Shown: piece by piece, positions 11,801 through 24,834 of the stretch
How the letters are laid out: each line of letters opens with the position of its first letter
Position numbering within the stretch: position 1 is the first letter of the stretch
Assembly (NCBI GenBank): GCA_030278955.1
Contig: JAOANR010000003.1
Location: 25,373,227 to 25,437,226, forward strand
DNA from: Hygrophila difformis
Taxonomy: Eukaryota > Streptophyta > Magnoliopsida > Lamiales > Acanthaceae
Reading direction: 5' to 3'
DNA length: 64,000 bases
Translations under genes and position numbers: made by a program
Notes under the pieces: generated by a model
Seen by the model: only the letters and a program-made list of their open reading frames with translations
Told to the model about the DNA's origin: nothing
The model's database searches: none

Positions 11801-12633
11801 TTGCTTCGGGAAATGAGCATATGGTTTGTAAGCTCATCAAATCATTATATGGTTTGAAACAAGCACCTAAACAATGGCATCAAAAATTTGATGAAATTAT
11901 TTTGTCAAATGGATTTAAATTAAATCAAGCAGACAAATGTGTTTATTGTAGGTTTGATGAAAAAGGCAAAGGTGTGATTATTTGTCTTTATGTTGATGAC
12001 CTACTAATTTTTGGTTCTGATCTATACCAAATAGAAGAAACCAAAAGGTTTTTATCATCCAAATTTTCTATGAAAGATTTGGGGGAGGCAGATGTAATTC
12101 TTGGGATTAAAATAAAGAAAGAATCTGAAAATATTATTCTTACACAATCTCATTATATTGAGAATATTCTCAAGAAGTTTAATATGGAAAATACATCAAT
12201 AGTGAGCACTCCCTTTGATCCAAGTGTTAAGCTTGTGCCTAACAGGGGAGAACCTGTCTCACAACTTGAGTATGCAAAGGCCATAGGATGCTTGATGTAC
12301 GCCATGACAAGCACAAGGCCAGATATTGCATTTGCAGTCGGAAGGTTGAGTAGGTTCACTAGAAAACCAAGTACTCACCACTGGCATGCTCTCAGAAGAG
12401 TATTCAAATATCTAAAAGGGATTGCAAATTATGGACTAACATATTCTGGATATCCGTCTACTTTAGAAGGATATTCAGATGCTAGTTGGATTAGCAATTT
12501 AGAAGATTCATCTTCTACATCAGGCTGGATATTTTTACTTGGGGGAGGTGCCGTGCGCTGGGCATCCAAGAAACAAACCTGTATAACCAGCTCAACAATG
12601 GAGTCGGAATTTATAGCTTTGGCCGCGACTGGC
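8888..12633 (+). pseudogene. Copia1 gag-pol, broken (gag to RNase H)
   Basis: Degenerate polyprotein. gag opens at ATG 8888 (METIGDM...), shifts frame near 9007, and shifts again in an A-run near 9605. Then come a zinc knuckle CWNCGKTGHFKKDC, protease WWIDSGATSHVC, the pre-integrase LWHARLGHVNYKRM and the integrase core HSDLCDLH. A frameshift in a TA run near 10535 follows, then integrase TDRGGEYYD and NGIAERKNRTL. An in-frame TAA lies at 11263-11265. RT has FLNGDLGEEVYMKQPEGF and YVDDLLIFG; RNase H has GYSDASWISN and SSTMESEFIAL, then it is cut at 12633 by the Athila insertion. The remainder resumes at 28907. Domain order (integrase before RT) establishes Ty1/copia. Confidence 0.92.
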
Positions 12634-15009
12634 TGAAACTTTTGACAGATTTCCACCACGAGTATTTTTCTAAAATAATATCCCGGTTTAGGTTTTATTA
12701 AAGAAACCGATTTATGAAAATGGAGTTGGGATTAGGGATATATTTATAAGTTGTCACGTTTTTATTTACTCATGTTAAGAAACTGTGCCCCTGAAAGCGC
12801 ACGGAGTCAAAAATTGCAGTAATTTATAGTAAGTACCGGATCGTTCACTGGAGGATGTGCGATAGAAGCAGGGCCCACGTCGTTTACTAAGATTTTCCAC
12901 TCGGTTAATCGATTCAAGTTTTGCATTAGTTTCTAACAGCTACTAGACATAATTTAAATCAGATCATGAAAGCAGTAAAAATTATTCTACAAAGCATGGT
13001 AAATTATATCTAGGAAAGCAATTAAATTTAGTCTACGAAAGCATATAAAATTATACTACACTACACTACAAAGCAGATTTAAATGTGACAGAAGGGACAG
13101 GGAGAAAATAATGAAGATTGGACAAGATTCAAATGCAGCATAGTTAAACTTCCATTTTTAATACACAGATCTTAGCTTGGGATAATCCTCCAGTTAGCTA
13201 ACTCTCATGCTCTCTATACCACGTTCCCTTTAACAGACATGTATTTACGGTAAGAGTTTACATGCTCTTAAGACAACAAAATCTAAGATACCATAAACTC
13301 ATAACTCCCCTTGCAATGCCTTGCAAGAGTATGTTAATCATTTATGGTGGATGAGCAACACCTGACAAATCATTAGTTGACATGCCAAGTACTGCTATCA
13401 TTCCCCCATGTCACACCCAAAGTTTTAAATCTAGCCCCGAACCATTCCATAACTCTCAAACCTTATAACAGATGGACAACCCCTAATTCTTCCGAGTGAC
13501 CTTTATGAAAGCATTTAAAAGAAAGCAGTAAAGGAAGCTGTAAAGAAAGCATTTAAAATTCTATCACTCGGAAGCGTTGAAAGCATCTCTTTTCGTTAGT
13601 ATAAAAGAGCCCCTGGTCTTGGTGACCAGATGCAGATCAAGAACCCCCAAGGTATCAATAAGCCACATGGCTTACAACATCTGGGTAGTTATGAGATACA
13701 AACTAAATGAAACAGATCCATAAATGAACCAGCTCCGGATGCACTCACTCAAGACTCAATTCTAGACTTTGGCAGAAGAAGATAATAGTCGGAGGAATAC
13801 TCAACCCTACCTTAGAAATTAACCAAGGCCTATATGTTGTTCCTCTAGTATTATTTATCACATCTCATCTACATCCAAGTGGGTATTGATTTAATGTGAT
13901 ATCTAATATAAGATTTCCAACACACAGCAATTTTGAGTAGCAAATGGATATTTGAAAATCATCCCCTAGACAGGTACTAGACTCTCAATTAAAACACAGA
14001 TCCTTTCAGTCTAGATGAGACCTAATCGCTGACTCTGCTGCTAAGTTCTCAAAATCAACCCCCAGTAGAATATGAATTAATCATAACTGTCGAATTTATC
14101 CCTTACTCAGATCCGGATTTTTTAAAGGAATTTTTGTTGGAAATTTATTATGCAACATCTGATTTAAATCAAGACTTCTATGTCCAAGGGGAAGGATCCC
14201 CAAAATAATTATGACCACAACATCTACATAATAATATCATGCATACAAGTATATGAAAAGGAAAATAAAATACCCTAAAATATATGGTGGGATTAGACAG
14301 AATGTGATACACAAAGATGGATTAGCCTTGAGATAAGAAGAAATTGGCTAAAAGAGTGCCAGAGATAGTTGGAGTTTTCCGGACTGCAAACATCTGCCGT
14401 TCGGTTCCCAATTATCCTAGATGGAATGATTTTAGACAGAAAGAATTCCAAATGACGGTGACCGCCGTCATTCAGCTCTCTTTTGTCTGTGAGTGGAAGA
14501 AAAACCCACATACTTTCTTATTGTAATATTTCTCAAATGATGTTGGTCGACATCATTTGATAATATTGCAACTTGAATTCAGGTTTGAAATTAAGATGAA
14601 GAAAATTAAAACTGTATCTGATTAGGAATTGGCTGAGTGACTAATCAAATCTCTAGTAAAGAGACCGCTCGCCGGAGCTTCCACCAATCACTAATCGGAC
14701 CATGCAAAATAACGAATAATAATTAATACACAGAAGACGAGCTAATCGATATCCCTGTGAAGGGACCTTTCACCAACATTGATCTGTGATATTTCTCATT
14801 ACCCATTCATACACACAATAAAGAAGAAAATGATGAAGTTAAGAAAATGTTTTTGGTATTGTGCGAGTGTTAATCACACAACAATTAGACAATAATGGGT
14901 CGAAATGTGTAATGGATAAAATTAGGTATAATGGGCCTAAGCCCAATATACCCATGCAACTTACAAAAATCAGGAAGGAAAATATTTTTGAAGTTTTAAA
15001 ATAGAAGAA

Positions 15010-15513
15010 AGAGTTCAATTCGAATTACTGGGTATGTGCAATGTAAACCGAATTGAGGATGCATGAGGAATGAAGTATAACCTTACCCAATTAATCCTTG
15101 CAAAGGAATGAGACATCATCTAATTCGAATTGTTGAACAATTCGAATTAATTCGAATTGGACAACTCGAATTGATGAAGTCATTTCCTTGCTCAAATTTG
15201 ACTAAGGCATGTACCTCAAGGAGACAGTGAATTCGAATTGTTCAGCAATTCGAATTAATTCGAATTGGACAATTCGAATTGGTAAGAGCATAGAGAGTAA
15301 ACTAAGGCATGAATGGATGACAATGGATACAATATGGTCTTCTAGCCAATTCGAATTGTTGGAGAATTCGAATTGTTGGACAATTCGAATTAATTCGAAT
15401 TGGAGAATTCGAATTGGTTGGAATCCACATGAAGAGAACATGTTTTGTTATGCAATTCGAATTGCGTGGGCAGTTCGAATTAATTCGAATTGCCTCAATT
15501 CGAATTACATACT
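15010..15513. repeat. AATTCGAATT palindromic array 1
   Basis: More than a dozen copies of the 10-base palindrome AATTCGAATT, often fused as AATTCGAATTAATTCGAATT, spaced by short GC-richer linkers such as GTTGGAC and GGAGA. The motif is self-complementary, so single strands can form hairpins. Copy number differs from the matching array at 26770-27230. Confidence 0.9.
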
Positions 15514-16375
15514 TTTCTCATAACAGATATTTTTGTGCTCACAAGTATGGGTTTGGTAAACATTGTGCGGTTTATGATGGATTAGATTTACCAAATCCTT
15601 CATTTCACATCACTGTCACTTCACAGCCACACTAGTGAGGGTTTTAAGGAATGAACAAAATACATGTCCGGTGGGTATTGGCAGGATTCAAACCCTATTT
15701 CTACAAATAAGGAATTCAAAGATCAAAGACCCTAAAGTATCTAAATATCTATGAACTGCATGCATAAAACATAAGAACACTTAAATCATCTAAGGCACTA
15801 AGAAAACATACTCAAAGCAGAAAAGTAAGGCAATAGATTAAAATTCTTACAACCCTAAAGTCATCTAAAACCTAAGAACACTTAGTTGAAGCTCTAAGGC
15901 ACAAAATCAAACCAAAAACCCACCAAACATGCATTTATTGGGTTTGAATGTCAACTAGAACATAATAAATGTAACCTAGTTGAAACAAACAAACTTTCCA
16001 CACATTTATTGCTAAGGAAAACATTTAAAAAGTGCCCAACACATGAACAAACCCATTTCTGGAAATTTCTCTTGTATTGACACTTTGAAAGCAAGATTAA
16101 AGAACCCAAAACCATCATTACTTGAAGGTAGGGTTTGTTCTAACTAGAAAGCATGTAAATGTATGGAAATGGCTACTCTAATGGGTTTACAAACTGTTTA
16201 AAACTAAAACTAAGATCAAAGCATTAAAAACTACACTAGATGCATGAAAAATAAACTAACTAAACTAAACTACCTACCTAACCCTTAAAGGGTGGAGAAC
16301 ACTCTGCTGTTCTTTTTGTCCCCAAGCTGATTCTTTGGAATGTTCAACTCTTCATTTTTGTTGTGGAAGGTCAGC

Positions 16376-16385
16376 TTTTATACAC
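16376..16385 (-). promoter_or_regulatory. TATA box of the left Athila LTR
   Basis: Plus strand GCTTTTATAC reads GTATAAAAGC on the minus strand, the sense of the element. It is conserved in the right LTR at about 28098-28107. It sits about 820 bp inside the LTR start, immediately downstream of a palindromic array. Confidence 0.6.
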
Positions 16386-16457
16386 AAATCTCGAAACCCT
16401 AGGCCCACCAATGTCCTGCTCATGCTCCACAGCTTCAGTTGAATGGATTTTTGAATG

Positions 16458-16870
16458 TAGTTCGAATTACCTGAAGCAATTCGAATTGTGAGATATCTTC
16501 CTTGAGCTGGGATTGTGGTCTTCAGTTATCAATTCGAATTATTGTAAAGAATTCGAATTGATTTTCTCGAATTGCTTGAAGGCTCCTGCTTGGCTTCCTT
16601 TTGTTTGTAGCAATTCGAATTGTTTGTCAATTCGAATTAATTCGAATTGGACAATTCGAATTGCATCTTCTCTTTTTGCCTTTCGGTTTCTTCTATTCAT
16701 TCCCTAATTCGAATTAATTCGAATTGAACAATTCGAATTAGGTTTTGTGCATCTCTTCCCAATACTTGATCATTTTTCTTCTTCTTCTTGGCAATTCGAA
16801 TTACTTGTGCAATTCGAATTAATTCGAATTGCATAATTCGAATTAATTCGAATTGCATAATTCGAATTTT
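16458..16870. repeat. AATTCGAATT palindromic array 2
   Basis: Second array in the left LTR, directly upstream (in minus-strand sense) of the TATA box at 16376-16385, so it lies in U3. It ends with two copies of an AATTGCATAATTCGAATT unit, of which the right LTR has one. Confidence 0.9.
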
Positions 16871-17202
16871 GCTTCAACACTTAGCCAAAAATTCAGTTTG
16901 TGGGATTTTCATTATTTTCCCATCTTTTTGATTTTTGTGGGCTATTTTATTTTTTTGCCCATCTTTTCTTCCTTTTTCTTTTCTTTTTCCTTTTTTCATG
17001 TTTTTGGATTTTTCTAACACAAATACAATTAAGAATTGCATGTTTTGTGTCTTTTTATTACCAGCTCCATATTCTTACAAACTTGCATTAATTTGTCAAA
17101 TTCAACTGCTTTCTTATTAAAATAAGATGGAAATACGATCAAAATGTCCGTCTCAGACACGGAAATAGATTGGAAATAATGGTCAATTTTGGCAATTATC
17201 AA

Positions 17203-17216
17203 CATCCTCACATTTA
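17203..17216 (-). other. Polypurine tract beside the left Athila LTR
   Basis: The minus strand reads AAATGTGAGGATGT immediately before the LTR start TGATAATTGCC. The same 14 bases occur at 22114-22127 next to a second LTR-like end. Position and purine content fit the plus-strand primer. Confidence 0.75.
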
Positions 17217-18959
17217 ATACTGATCGTCCCCGAGCAGTCAGAGTCAGTGCTCCTAAGAGCATGGACTCTGCATATTCAATCCATTTGCGTGGCTTCAAAA
17301 ATTTCATTCTTTTTATATTGGGATAACACAATCAAAATTACAAGTATTAAACTCTCTTGGTTGCAGTGTTTGATGGAATGATACTTCTCACTTGAATAAA
17401 CATACAAACTAATCATTATTGTTAATTCTTCTTGAATACATGTTTAGGAAATTCCATCGCTTAATCTTTGAATTCAAACATGACATGAATATTGATCAAT
17501 AAAAGCAGAGCCTCACATATAGTAGAATCGGAAAATTCACTCACTCTCAAAGTTGGCTTTTTATCATTAACGCTCATAATCATATTCAATTAAATTCTCC
17601 CATAAGCTTGCAATTGGACCAACTCGCTACCTACTCATTTCCTCAAATCGAGATCCCGAGGTCTTATTCAAGGTTATAACGGGGCATACGGTTGTAATAT
17701 CGGTACGGAAGGAAATTATTGAGCTAAAAAGTGACATGACTCAATTCCATCATAACTTGGCATATTTTTATTTTATGATCATCATTATTTCTTTCTTTCT
17801 TTTGTTTTTCTTTTCTATTGCATGACATTAGACTATGTCTAATTTGCTTTGTCATTTGCAATTTATTTCTGTTGAATAGATCTCAACATTTTTCTCTTTT
17901 TCTTTCTTTTTCTCTTCTTCTTTTTTTTTTTTTTCTTGAATCGGTTTTTGAATGCCGATTGATATCTTTGATGATCATAAATTATAATGCCTTGATGGGA
18001 TGGTTCATGCACACTTGGGTTTGATTTTCTTGGTCTTTTTGTAAGGGTAGGAATAATATAGTGACTCCAAAGAAAAATTAGGCTTAGAGGCTCAACTTGT
18101 TTAATCCTAAAGGGAAAATATTTTTTGGGTTTGGATTTCAAACGAAGGCCAAAAATTTGGTTTTTCTAAGTGCCTCGATCATATGCTCGATTTCGGGAAT
18201 ATGGCATGGTCTTGAATCGGTCACAATCGCAAGTTCTAGTGTCCTTTAATCAAATTGATTTTCACACAACAAAGGAATAATCAGTAAGAGTGACTCATGG
18301 CTCAAATCTCACATGGTATGGTTCGATCATGTCATACATTTATTCTCAATTTTTGCCTTTGAAAAATTCTTACAACTAATTCAATCAAATTCTCAACATG
18401 AAAATTTGTTTTTCTTTCAAGTGATCATATCATTGGATTTTTATAGCTCAATACTTCGAGAATTTATATCATGCATATTTTTAATTGTTTTATCCCAATT
18501 TAATAGTCTGAAAATTTCATCATTAGCCTAAATTCAACATGTGAATTTAGGTGCCAGATTTATGCTTGTTTTATGCCGGTTGTATAATTGAAAGCAGTAA
18601 AAAGACATTGTGAGCATGCAAGCATGTCACAGCTTGTTTTTGGCGTGACAGTCACTTATTCATCTTGGACTACCACACATCTTTTTCAAAATATTTGAGA
18701 ACTCAAGACGAAATTCTCTTTGTGGAAAGCAGTAAGTACGACCACCAGAATACGTCATCTGACCATCATAGCAGACAATACCAAGGTTCGTTATACAGTA
18801 TACGACCTTAATCACATCTAAACATCAATACAGACGAAGTTGTACACTTGAATAAGTTAGCATCAAAGATCAGTCAAAAGTTTACCAAAATACGATTCTA
18901 GTTAACCCAGTCAAAAGTGAATCTTTACAGATTCAGTCCATCCTCAGCATCCTTCCCCT
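17217..18959 (-). other. Athila 3' internal region, non-coding
   Basis: Sequence between the polypurine tract and the F-box fragment. It includes long pyrimidine runs (17790-17935) and no credible coding frame. I see no trace of the env-like frame that some Athila elements have here. Confidence 0.45.
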
Positions 18960-19703
18960 CTATCCTTGGAAAAAGATCCTGGTCCAGTGGACAAAGTTTG
19001 TCAGGCTACAGGGTACGCAATAGTCTCCCATGTCTTCTTCATCTTCCTCCATTACCCTAGTGCAGTAAACTCTTGGTCCTTGGTTCCCGAACAGGTCAGG
19101 GGTCTCCAGGCTTTCAGCCAGCCACGCGAAGACGTTGGTCCCAACGTACTGCATGACAAATCTGTTTGATATGATCTTGTTGATCATCGACACCCCTTGC
19201 TGGACTTGTTCATTATCCAGCTTGCTGAGCAGCATGTATCCCCTGACAAAGATTGAGGCTTTGTGGTTGTCCTCAATCCCTTCCTTCAGTAGCTCACAAG
19301 CTAGATTCTCATCTCCTGCTCCGAATGCCTGTAGAGCTGGAATGAGCTGGAGGTTGAAGTTTCCTGCTTCCTCACACCTGACTAGGAGCGCTTCCTTCTG
19401 CAGTTCAAACCTTTGCTCCCACATCTTGACGATGGTGGTTTCCAGTTCGCATCTTTTGTAGACTATGGGGAGATCAGCTGCATCCCTGAGTTTTGTACAC
19501 ACTTCTCTGACAGCCCACACCTTCTTGATGCAGTCCTCTCCGATGCGGGAGAGAATTTCTCCTAGGAGTTCTACTGGCAGATCCAGTAGTTGGGTCCTTT
19601 CCTCTTGTTCTTCATTTTGAACTGGGGGAATGATGCCTCTGGAAAGACATGGAGAAATAATTAGGTCTGAAACCCTCAGCCTTACACCTTCAGCCACCTC
19701 AAA
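18960..19703 (-). pseudogene. F-box gene fragment carried in the Athila element
   Basis: A minus-strand frame of about 245 codons with an F-box: LDLPVELLGEILSRIG, then VWAVREVCTKLRDAAD, followed by a helical region with AFGAGDENLACELLKEGI (Sel1-like) and a cysteine pair near the end (CVPCSLTNF). This layout resembles plant F-box proteins of the At2g35280/At1g67623 kind, which act as substrate adaptors of SCF ubiquitin ligases. There is no ATG in frame: upstream codons reach a stop at 19704-19706, and the nearest ATG (about 19618) is out of frame. I therefore read it as a 5'-truncated or frameshifted captured gene. It lies in the same sense as the element, between the two polypurine tracts. 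Confidence 0.65.
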
Positions 19704-19706
19704 TTA

Positions 19707-20656
19707 TAGTTCGCTTGTTACCACCTGTCTTACTTGAGGTACACTATGAAGGTCCAAGGGGTCAGATTATCAAATCTATTCTTATTGTAGCAAAAATAGG
19801 GAAAGCAAGAGAGAGATGAGGATCTTGGATCCTTAAAAATTTTTCTTAGACTATAAATAGTCTAAAATGTTTTTGAGTGGTCAAATGACCAAATAAAAAA
19901 AAATAAAAAAATAAAATTTCATAGGTTATTGAGCCTACGAAAGAAATTTTTGATTTTTATCACTTAGAAAGTGATTTAAAATCTTGTGAAAGGGGGATGG
20001 AAAATAAATGAAGAAGAGAAGATACACATGATGAGTTATGCACTACTAGCATGTGGTATTGGACCGTTGTAAGTAAAAAAATAAGAATAAACATGCATAC
20101 ACACAAAAAGGTCATTTTTGGATTTTTATGAAAAGTGTTGACTTGTTTATTTAATGAAATTGGGGTATGAGTGGTCCCCCATTTGGATTTTATTTTGGGA
20201 AATGCATTTTTAAGGAATGAAACAAAATATTCCTCATAGATATTCCCCACTTGTCCCAGAATGAACCAAGGTCAAACACTTAAAAGAAAAGGAACATTCT
20301 AACATTTTGTCTTTTAAACATAAATGCCATGCCAAAAGTGTTGGAAAAATTTTGGCATGGTTTCGTCTGTAATACCATTCTCCCGTATATGCAAACGTCA
20401 ACTTCTAGAGTCGAGTTTGCAAAGTGTGGGTAACAGGTACCCAACAACAACATTTATTACTAAAATACTTCATACAACACAAACCATGCATACATAAAAA
20501 CAAACAAACACAAATGGTCCGTACATACTAATGTCATGCATAAATCTTTTCAAAAATCATGCTTCAAAACATAGATTCTTAGACATCATCAACATGCATT
20601 GTCAATCATCATCATTAAACATATAATGATCAAAATCTCAAAATTAACAGAGTGAC
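19707..20656. other. Athila internal DNA, no gene seen
   Basis: AT-rich sequence upstream of the F-box fragment. A short inverted pair lies at 20326-20363 (gccatgccaaaa and tttggcatgg). No coding frame, and no clear junction between captured and element DNA. Confidence 0.4.
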
Positions 20657-22113
20657 TGAAGGGAACTGTCACAGTGTTCACCCTATTCACAGGTTACCAA
20701 AATCAACACAGACAATACAAAAATACGCAGGACAGCAAAACAACAACACAAAAAAAAAACAGGATTTTTCGAGGGTTTTACAACCCTCATTTTCAAAATG
20801 AGAAACCCTCGTATCACAGAAATATTCGAACCCACAAAAATGGCAGTTATGACCAAAAGCCCTAAAAGCCTAGGTTCTGCCTATTCGGTTCTAACCCATT
20901 TCCGAACATGCCTAACATACTTCGACCACATTCCGACCCTTCCCAACGTAAAAACAGTGCACATTCCTCCCAACAACCCCGATTTTGTGAAAATAACGGA
21001 AAACCAAAAATTGAAATCGCAGGAATGAGGGTGCGAAATCGAAAACAAGACACTTACCCCTTACTCCCACTTGGATTAGACGAAGAAGACGCCATTTCCG
21101 AACTATTTGAACGGGGGTAAGCTTCAACTGTGCGACTGGTTTCGTGAGGAATGGCAGTTTCGCGAGAGAGAATCGGAGGGGGTTTTGGAAGTGTGAAAGG
21201 TGAAAGTGATGGAAAAGAGAGGGGGAAAGGGTATATAAAGGGTTCGGAAGAAAGGGGTTCGAATTATGCATCAATTCGAATTAATTCGAATTGATGAGTT
21301 TTGTGAGGGGTGCGACTTATTCAACCAATTCGAATTAATTCGAATTGGCTTTGGGGACACAAATACACCCGCAAGTTCGAATTCTGAATCAATTCGAATT
21401 GACTCACAATTCGAACCCGATGGTGCGGACTGATTTCGCACAAAAATGCTTTTGTGAGCTAATTCGAATTATTGGTGTGGTTCGAATTAATTCGAACTTG
21501 CCCACAATTCGAATTGTTCACTTGCATAAGAAGGATTGCCTTTTGTACGCTAATTCGAATTAGTTAGGCAATTCGAATTAATTCGAATTGCCCTATAATT
21601 CGAATTGTTTACTTGGCTATAGAAAACACTCCGGAGGTGCCTTGGTGTGTCAATTCGAATTGTATGGTAATTCGAATTAATTCGAATTGCCTACATAATT
21701 CGAATTGACTAATCCGAATTGGTAAAATTACCAAGGCAACATGTCTTGTGTGGTTTGTTCCAAACAATTCGAATTAATTCGAATTATTTTTTGAAATGAA
21801 AATTAAACCACAACCAAGACTTAGAGAAATTTGTGATTTTTTTCAAATTACACATATTGGGCATGCATAATTACATGAATATTATTCCAAAATTAATTGC
21901 TTGCATAAATTAGGTTGGGTCAACATATCTACTTTATGGATTTATTCTGGATTTAAGATTTCTCTAATTCCAAAATTAATTTCCATTAAGTATTATATTA
22001 ACCCAACCAGGAACCTGATTTCCGAAGCTTTTATCTTCTTTTTGTTGACTCCATGAATTCCTGCAAAGCAATAATTAAGAATATATATTAGATTTTCTCC
22101 AAATATCAACATC
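20657..22113 (-). repeat. Second Athila-like LTR (putative, about 1.46 kb)
   Basis: The right end ATATCA abuts a polypurine tract, as at the outer LTR. I place the left end at TGAAGGGAACTG by analogy with the outer LTR start TGAAACTTTTG; this end is tentative. The LTR contains an AATTCGAATT array in its U3 and a TATA-like CTTTATATACC on the minus strand near 21231-21240. Apart from these motifs it does not closely match the outer LTR, so it comes from a related but distinct element. Confidence 0.55.
21260..21790. repeat. AATTCGAATT palindromic array 3
   Basis: The same 10-base palindrome repeated about twenty times, singly or fused in pairs, in the U3 of the second LTR. Linkers differ from those of the outer LTR. 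The motif is thus shared by two distinct LTR families. Confidence 0.88.
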
Positions 22114-22127
22114 CTCACATTTAGAGT
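22114..22127 (-). other. Second polypurine tract
   Basis: The minus strand reads AAATGTGAGGATGT directly before TGATATTTGG, identical to the tract at 17203-17216. It lies about 115 bases beyond the pol stop, the expected place for the 3' end of the element that owns this pol. Confidence 0.7.
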
Positions 22128-22240
22128 CTTAGTACTCTAAATGTTTAATTGATTTTTGGATACTTCTTTTGTCCGCGAAGGTAAATATACTATATATAAA
22201 TAAAGAAATATATGTATATTATTTATTGAGCATAGGCCGG

Positions 22241-24834
22241 CTATGATGTCATATGGGCTTCTTTTTCGGGATCGAACTGCCCGAGATACTCTTTCAGTCT
22301 TTGTCCATTCACCACTTGCTCTCCTCTGTCTGTTCGGATTCTGACAGCTCCACTTTCAAATACGTGCACCACTTCGTATGGCCCTTCCCATCTGGATTTA
22401 AGCTTTCTGGGGAACAGCTTCAACCTAGAATTAAATAACAAGACATTTTGGCCAACATAGAAGTGCTTAGATTTGATTCGACGATCGTGTAACTTCTGGG
22501 TCCGCTCTTTGTAAATCCTCGAGCTTTCATAAGCTTGCGCACGTATTTCCTCAATTTCATTGAGGTCTAACTTGCGATTGCTCTGAGCAACTCGTGGGTC
22601 AAAATTAAGTGTTTTTACGGCCCAGTAAGCCTTATGCTCTAGTTCTAGGGGCAAATGACAGGCTTTTCCGAAGACGAGTCTGTATGGAGACATCCCAATG
22701 GGAGTCTTGAATGCAGTGCGGTATGCCCATAAAGTATCATTGAGCTTACGTGACCAATCTTTGCGGGTTATCCCTACAGTGGCCGCGAGTATGTGTTTGA
22801 TTTCGCGGTTTGAAACCTCGACTTGGCCACTGGTTTGGGGATGGTAAGGCGTGCCGATCTTGTGGAGAATCCCATTTTTGCTCATAAGATTTGCAAACGT
22901 TTCATTAACAAAATGGGTTCCTCCATCAGATATGATCACCCTGGGTACACCAAATCTATCGAAAATGTTATTTTTAAAAAATTTGATGACCTGGTTGCCA
23001 TCATTGGTTAGCAGAGCAACCGCCTCAATCCACTTAGAAACGTAATCGACAGCTACCAAGATGTAATGATTCCCATCAGATGTCGGGAATGGTCCCATGA
23101 AGTCAATACCCCACACATCGAAAATCTCAAGGGTGAGAATTCCTTGTTGAGGCATCTCATCCTTCTTGGAAATATTCCCTAATCTTTGGCATCTGTCGCA
23201 GGCCTTAACAAACGCTTTGCAATCCTCGTAAATGGAAGGCCAATAGAAACCACACTCGAGCACCTTATGAGCTGTCCTAGTAGGGCCATGGTGACCTCCA
23301 TATTCTGATTCATGGCATTTCTTAGCGATTTGATAAGCCTCGTGCTCCGTTACACATCGTCTAATGATCGAATCTGCACAATGCTTGAAAAGATAGGGAT
23401 CTTCCAAGAAGTAGTTAACTACATCTCGGTAGAACCTTGCTTTTTGGCTCCTGTTTTGAAATGGCGGGCTTACTCCGCATGCTAAAAAGTTAGCAATGTC
23501 GGAAAACCACGGACAAACTTGGTCATGAAGGTGCAAGGCAAACAGTTGCTCATCTGGAAAATTCTCATTAACGGCTAGCTCATTTTTATCATTATCTAGT
23601 CGAGACAAATGGTCAGCAGCGCCATTGTCTCTGCCTTTTCTATCTTTTATTATGATGTTGAATTCTTGCAACAAAAGTACCCACCTGATTAATCGAGGTT
23701 TGGCGTCTTGTTTGCTAAACAAGTGTCTCAGTGCAGAGTGATCTGTGTACACTATGGTTTTCGTTCCAATGAGATACTGTCTGAATTTATCAAACGCGAA
23801 AACCACAGCATACATCTCTTTCTCCGTGGTGGTGTAGTTAATTTGGGCTTCATTCAGGGCATGACTTGCATAATGAATTACACAATGTTTCCCTTCCTTA
23901 TGTTGCCCAAGAACTGCACCCACGGCGAGATCACTTGCATCACACATTACCTCGAAAGGTATTGACCAATCGGGTGGTTGCACTATTGGGGCAGAAATTA
24001 GCAACTTCTTGAGCGTGTCAAAGGCTTGAAAACACGCTTCGTTTATTACAAAAGAATTTTCTTTACAAAGCAAGTTAGTGAGCGGCTTGGCAATTTTAGA
24101 AAAGTCCTTAATGAATCTTCGGTAGAAGCCGGCGTGCCCTAAGAAACTCCAAACTGCTTTTATTGAATTCGGCAATGGAAGGTTGGAAATGACTGAGACT
24201 TTGGCCCTATCGACTTCTATGCCTGCGCGCGAGATGCGGTGACCTAACACTATTCCTTCGGTGACCATGAAATGACACTTTTCCCAATTCAAAACTAGGT
24301 TAGTGTCTTCGCATCTTTTCAAGATTTTTGCAAGATTAGTCAAACATTCATCAAAAGTATCTCCATACACAGAGAAGTCATCCATGAAAACTTCAATGCA
24401 TTTTTCGATAAATTCTGAGAAAATTGACATCATGCATCGTTGAAATGTGGCAGGTGCATTACAAAGTCCAAAAGGCATGAGTCTGTATGCAAAAGTTCCA
24501 TATGGGCATGTGAAAGTGGTCTTGTCATGATCCTCGCTAGCTATTACAATCTGATTATAGCCCGAGTACCCGTCCAAAAAGCAATAGTACTCCCTTCCAG
24601 CCAACCTCTCCAGCATCTGATCAATGAATGGCAAAGGGAAGTGGTCCTTCCTTGTAGCGGTATTGAGCTTCCGGTAGTCGATGCAAACTCTCCAACCGGT
24701 CACTGGACGTGTCGCCACTTCTTCTCCTTGCTCATTAGTCGTTACACAAATTTCCCCACGTTTTGGCACTACCTGCACTGGGCTAACCCATTTGCTGTCA
24801 GATATAGGATAGATGATACCGCATCCAAGAGCTT
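22241..24834 (-). pseudogene. Athila pol: reverse transcriptase, RNase H, integrase
   Basis: Long minus-strand frame. [27 protein letters not shown] and the catalytic FMDDFSVYG. RNase [15 protein letters not shown] and TDHSALRHL. Integrase: an HHCC zinc finger (HESEYGGHH...CDRCQ), then catalytic DFMGPF, SDGGTHF and NREIKHI. The integrase C-terminus ends about [12 protein letters not shown]. Order RT before integrase and the close match to Athila RT motifs place it in Ty3/Athila. The frame itself runs uninterrupted to the stop at 22241, but a one-base frameshift near 24823 separates it from the protease frame upstream, so the full polyprotein is broken. Confidence 0.9.

Larger units (their letters stand above)
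12634..17202 (-). repeat. Athila composite left LTR (3' LTR in element sense)
   Basis: Ends ATTATCA next to a polypurine tract. Positions 14774-17202 match the right LTR (26524-28901) along their whole length; 12634-14773 has no counterpart there. The outer edge is fixed by the CTGGC duplication and a TG start, giving an unusually long LTR of about 4.57 kb. On the minus strand a TATA box GTATAAAAGC lies at 16376-16385. Two AATTCGAATT arrays occur (15010-15510 and 16460-16870). No coding frame is credible here: long frames translate the palindromic repeats. Confidence 0.75.

Noticed and set aside
14774..17202. Treating 14774-17202 as the complete left LTR, starting TGATCTGTG
   Set aside because: The ends TGAT/ATCA look attractive, but the CTGGC target duplication and the restored copia frame place the outer edge at 12634. 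The match at CAACAT is better explained as deletion microhomology in the right copy.
15010..21790. AATTCGAATT arrays as CRISPR or as coding frames rich in NSN, IRI and FEL residues
   Set aside because: Spacing is irregular, the units are short palindromes without unique spacers, and this is plant retrotransposon DNA. Frames through them only translate the repeat.
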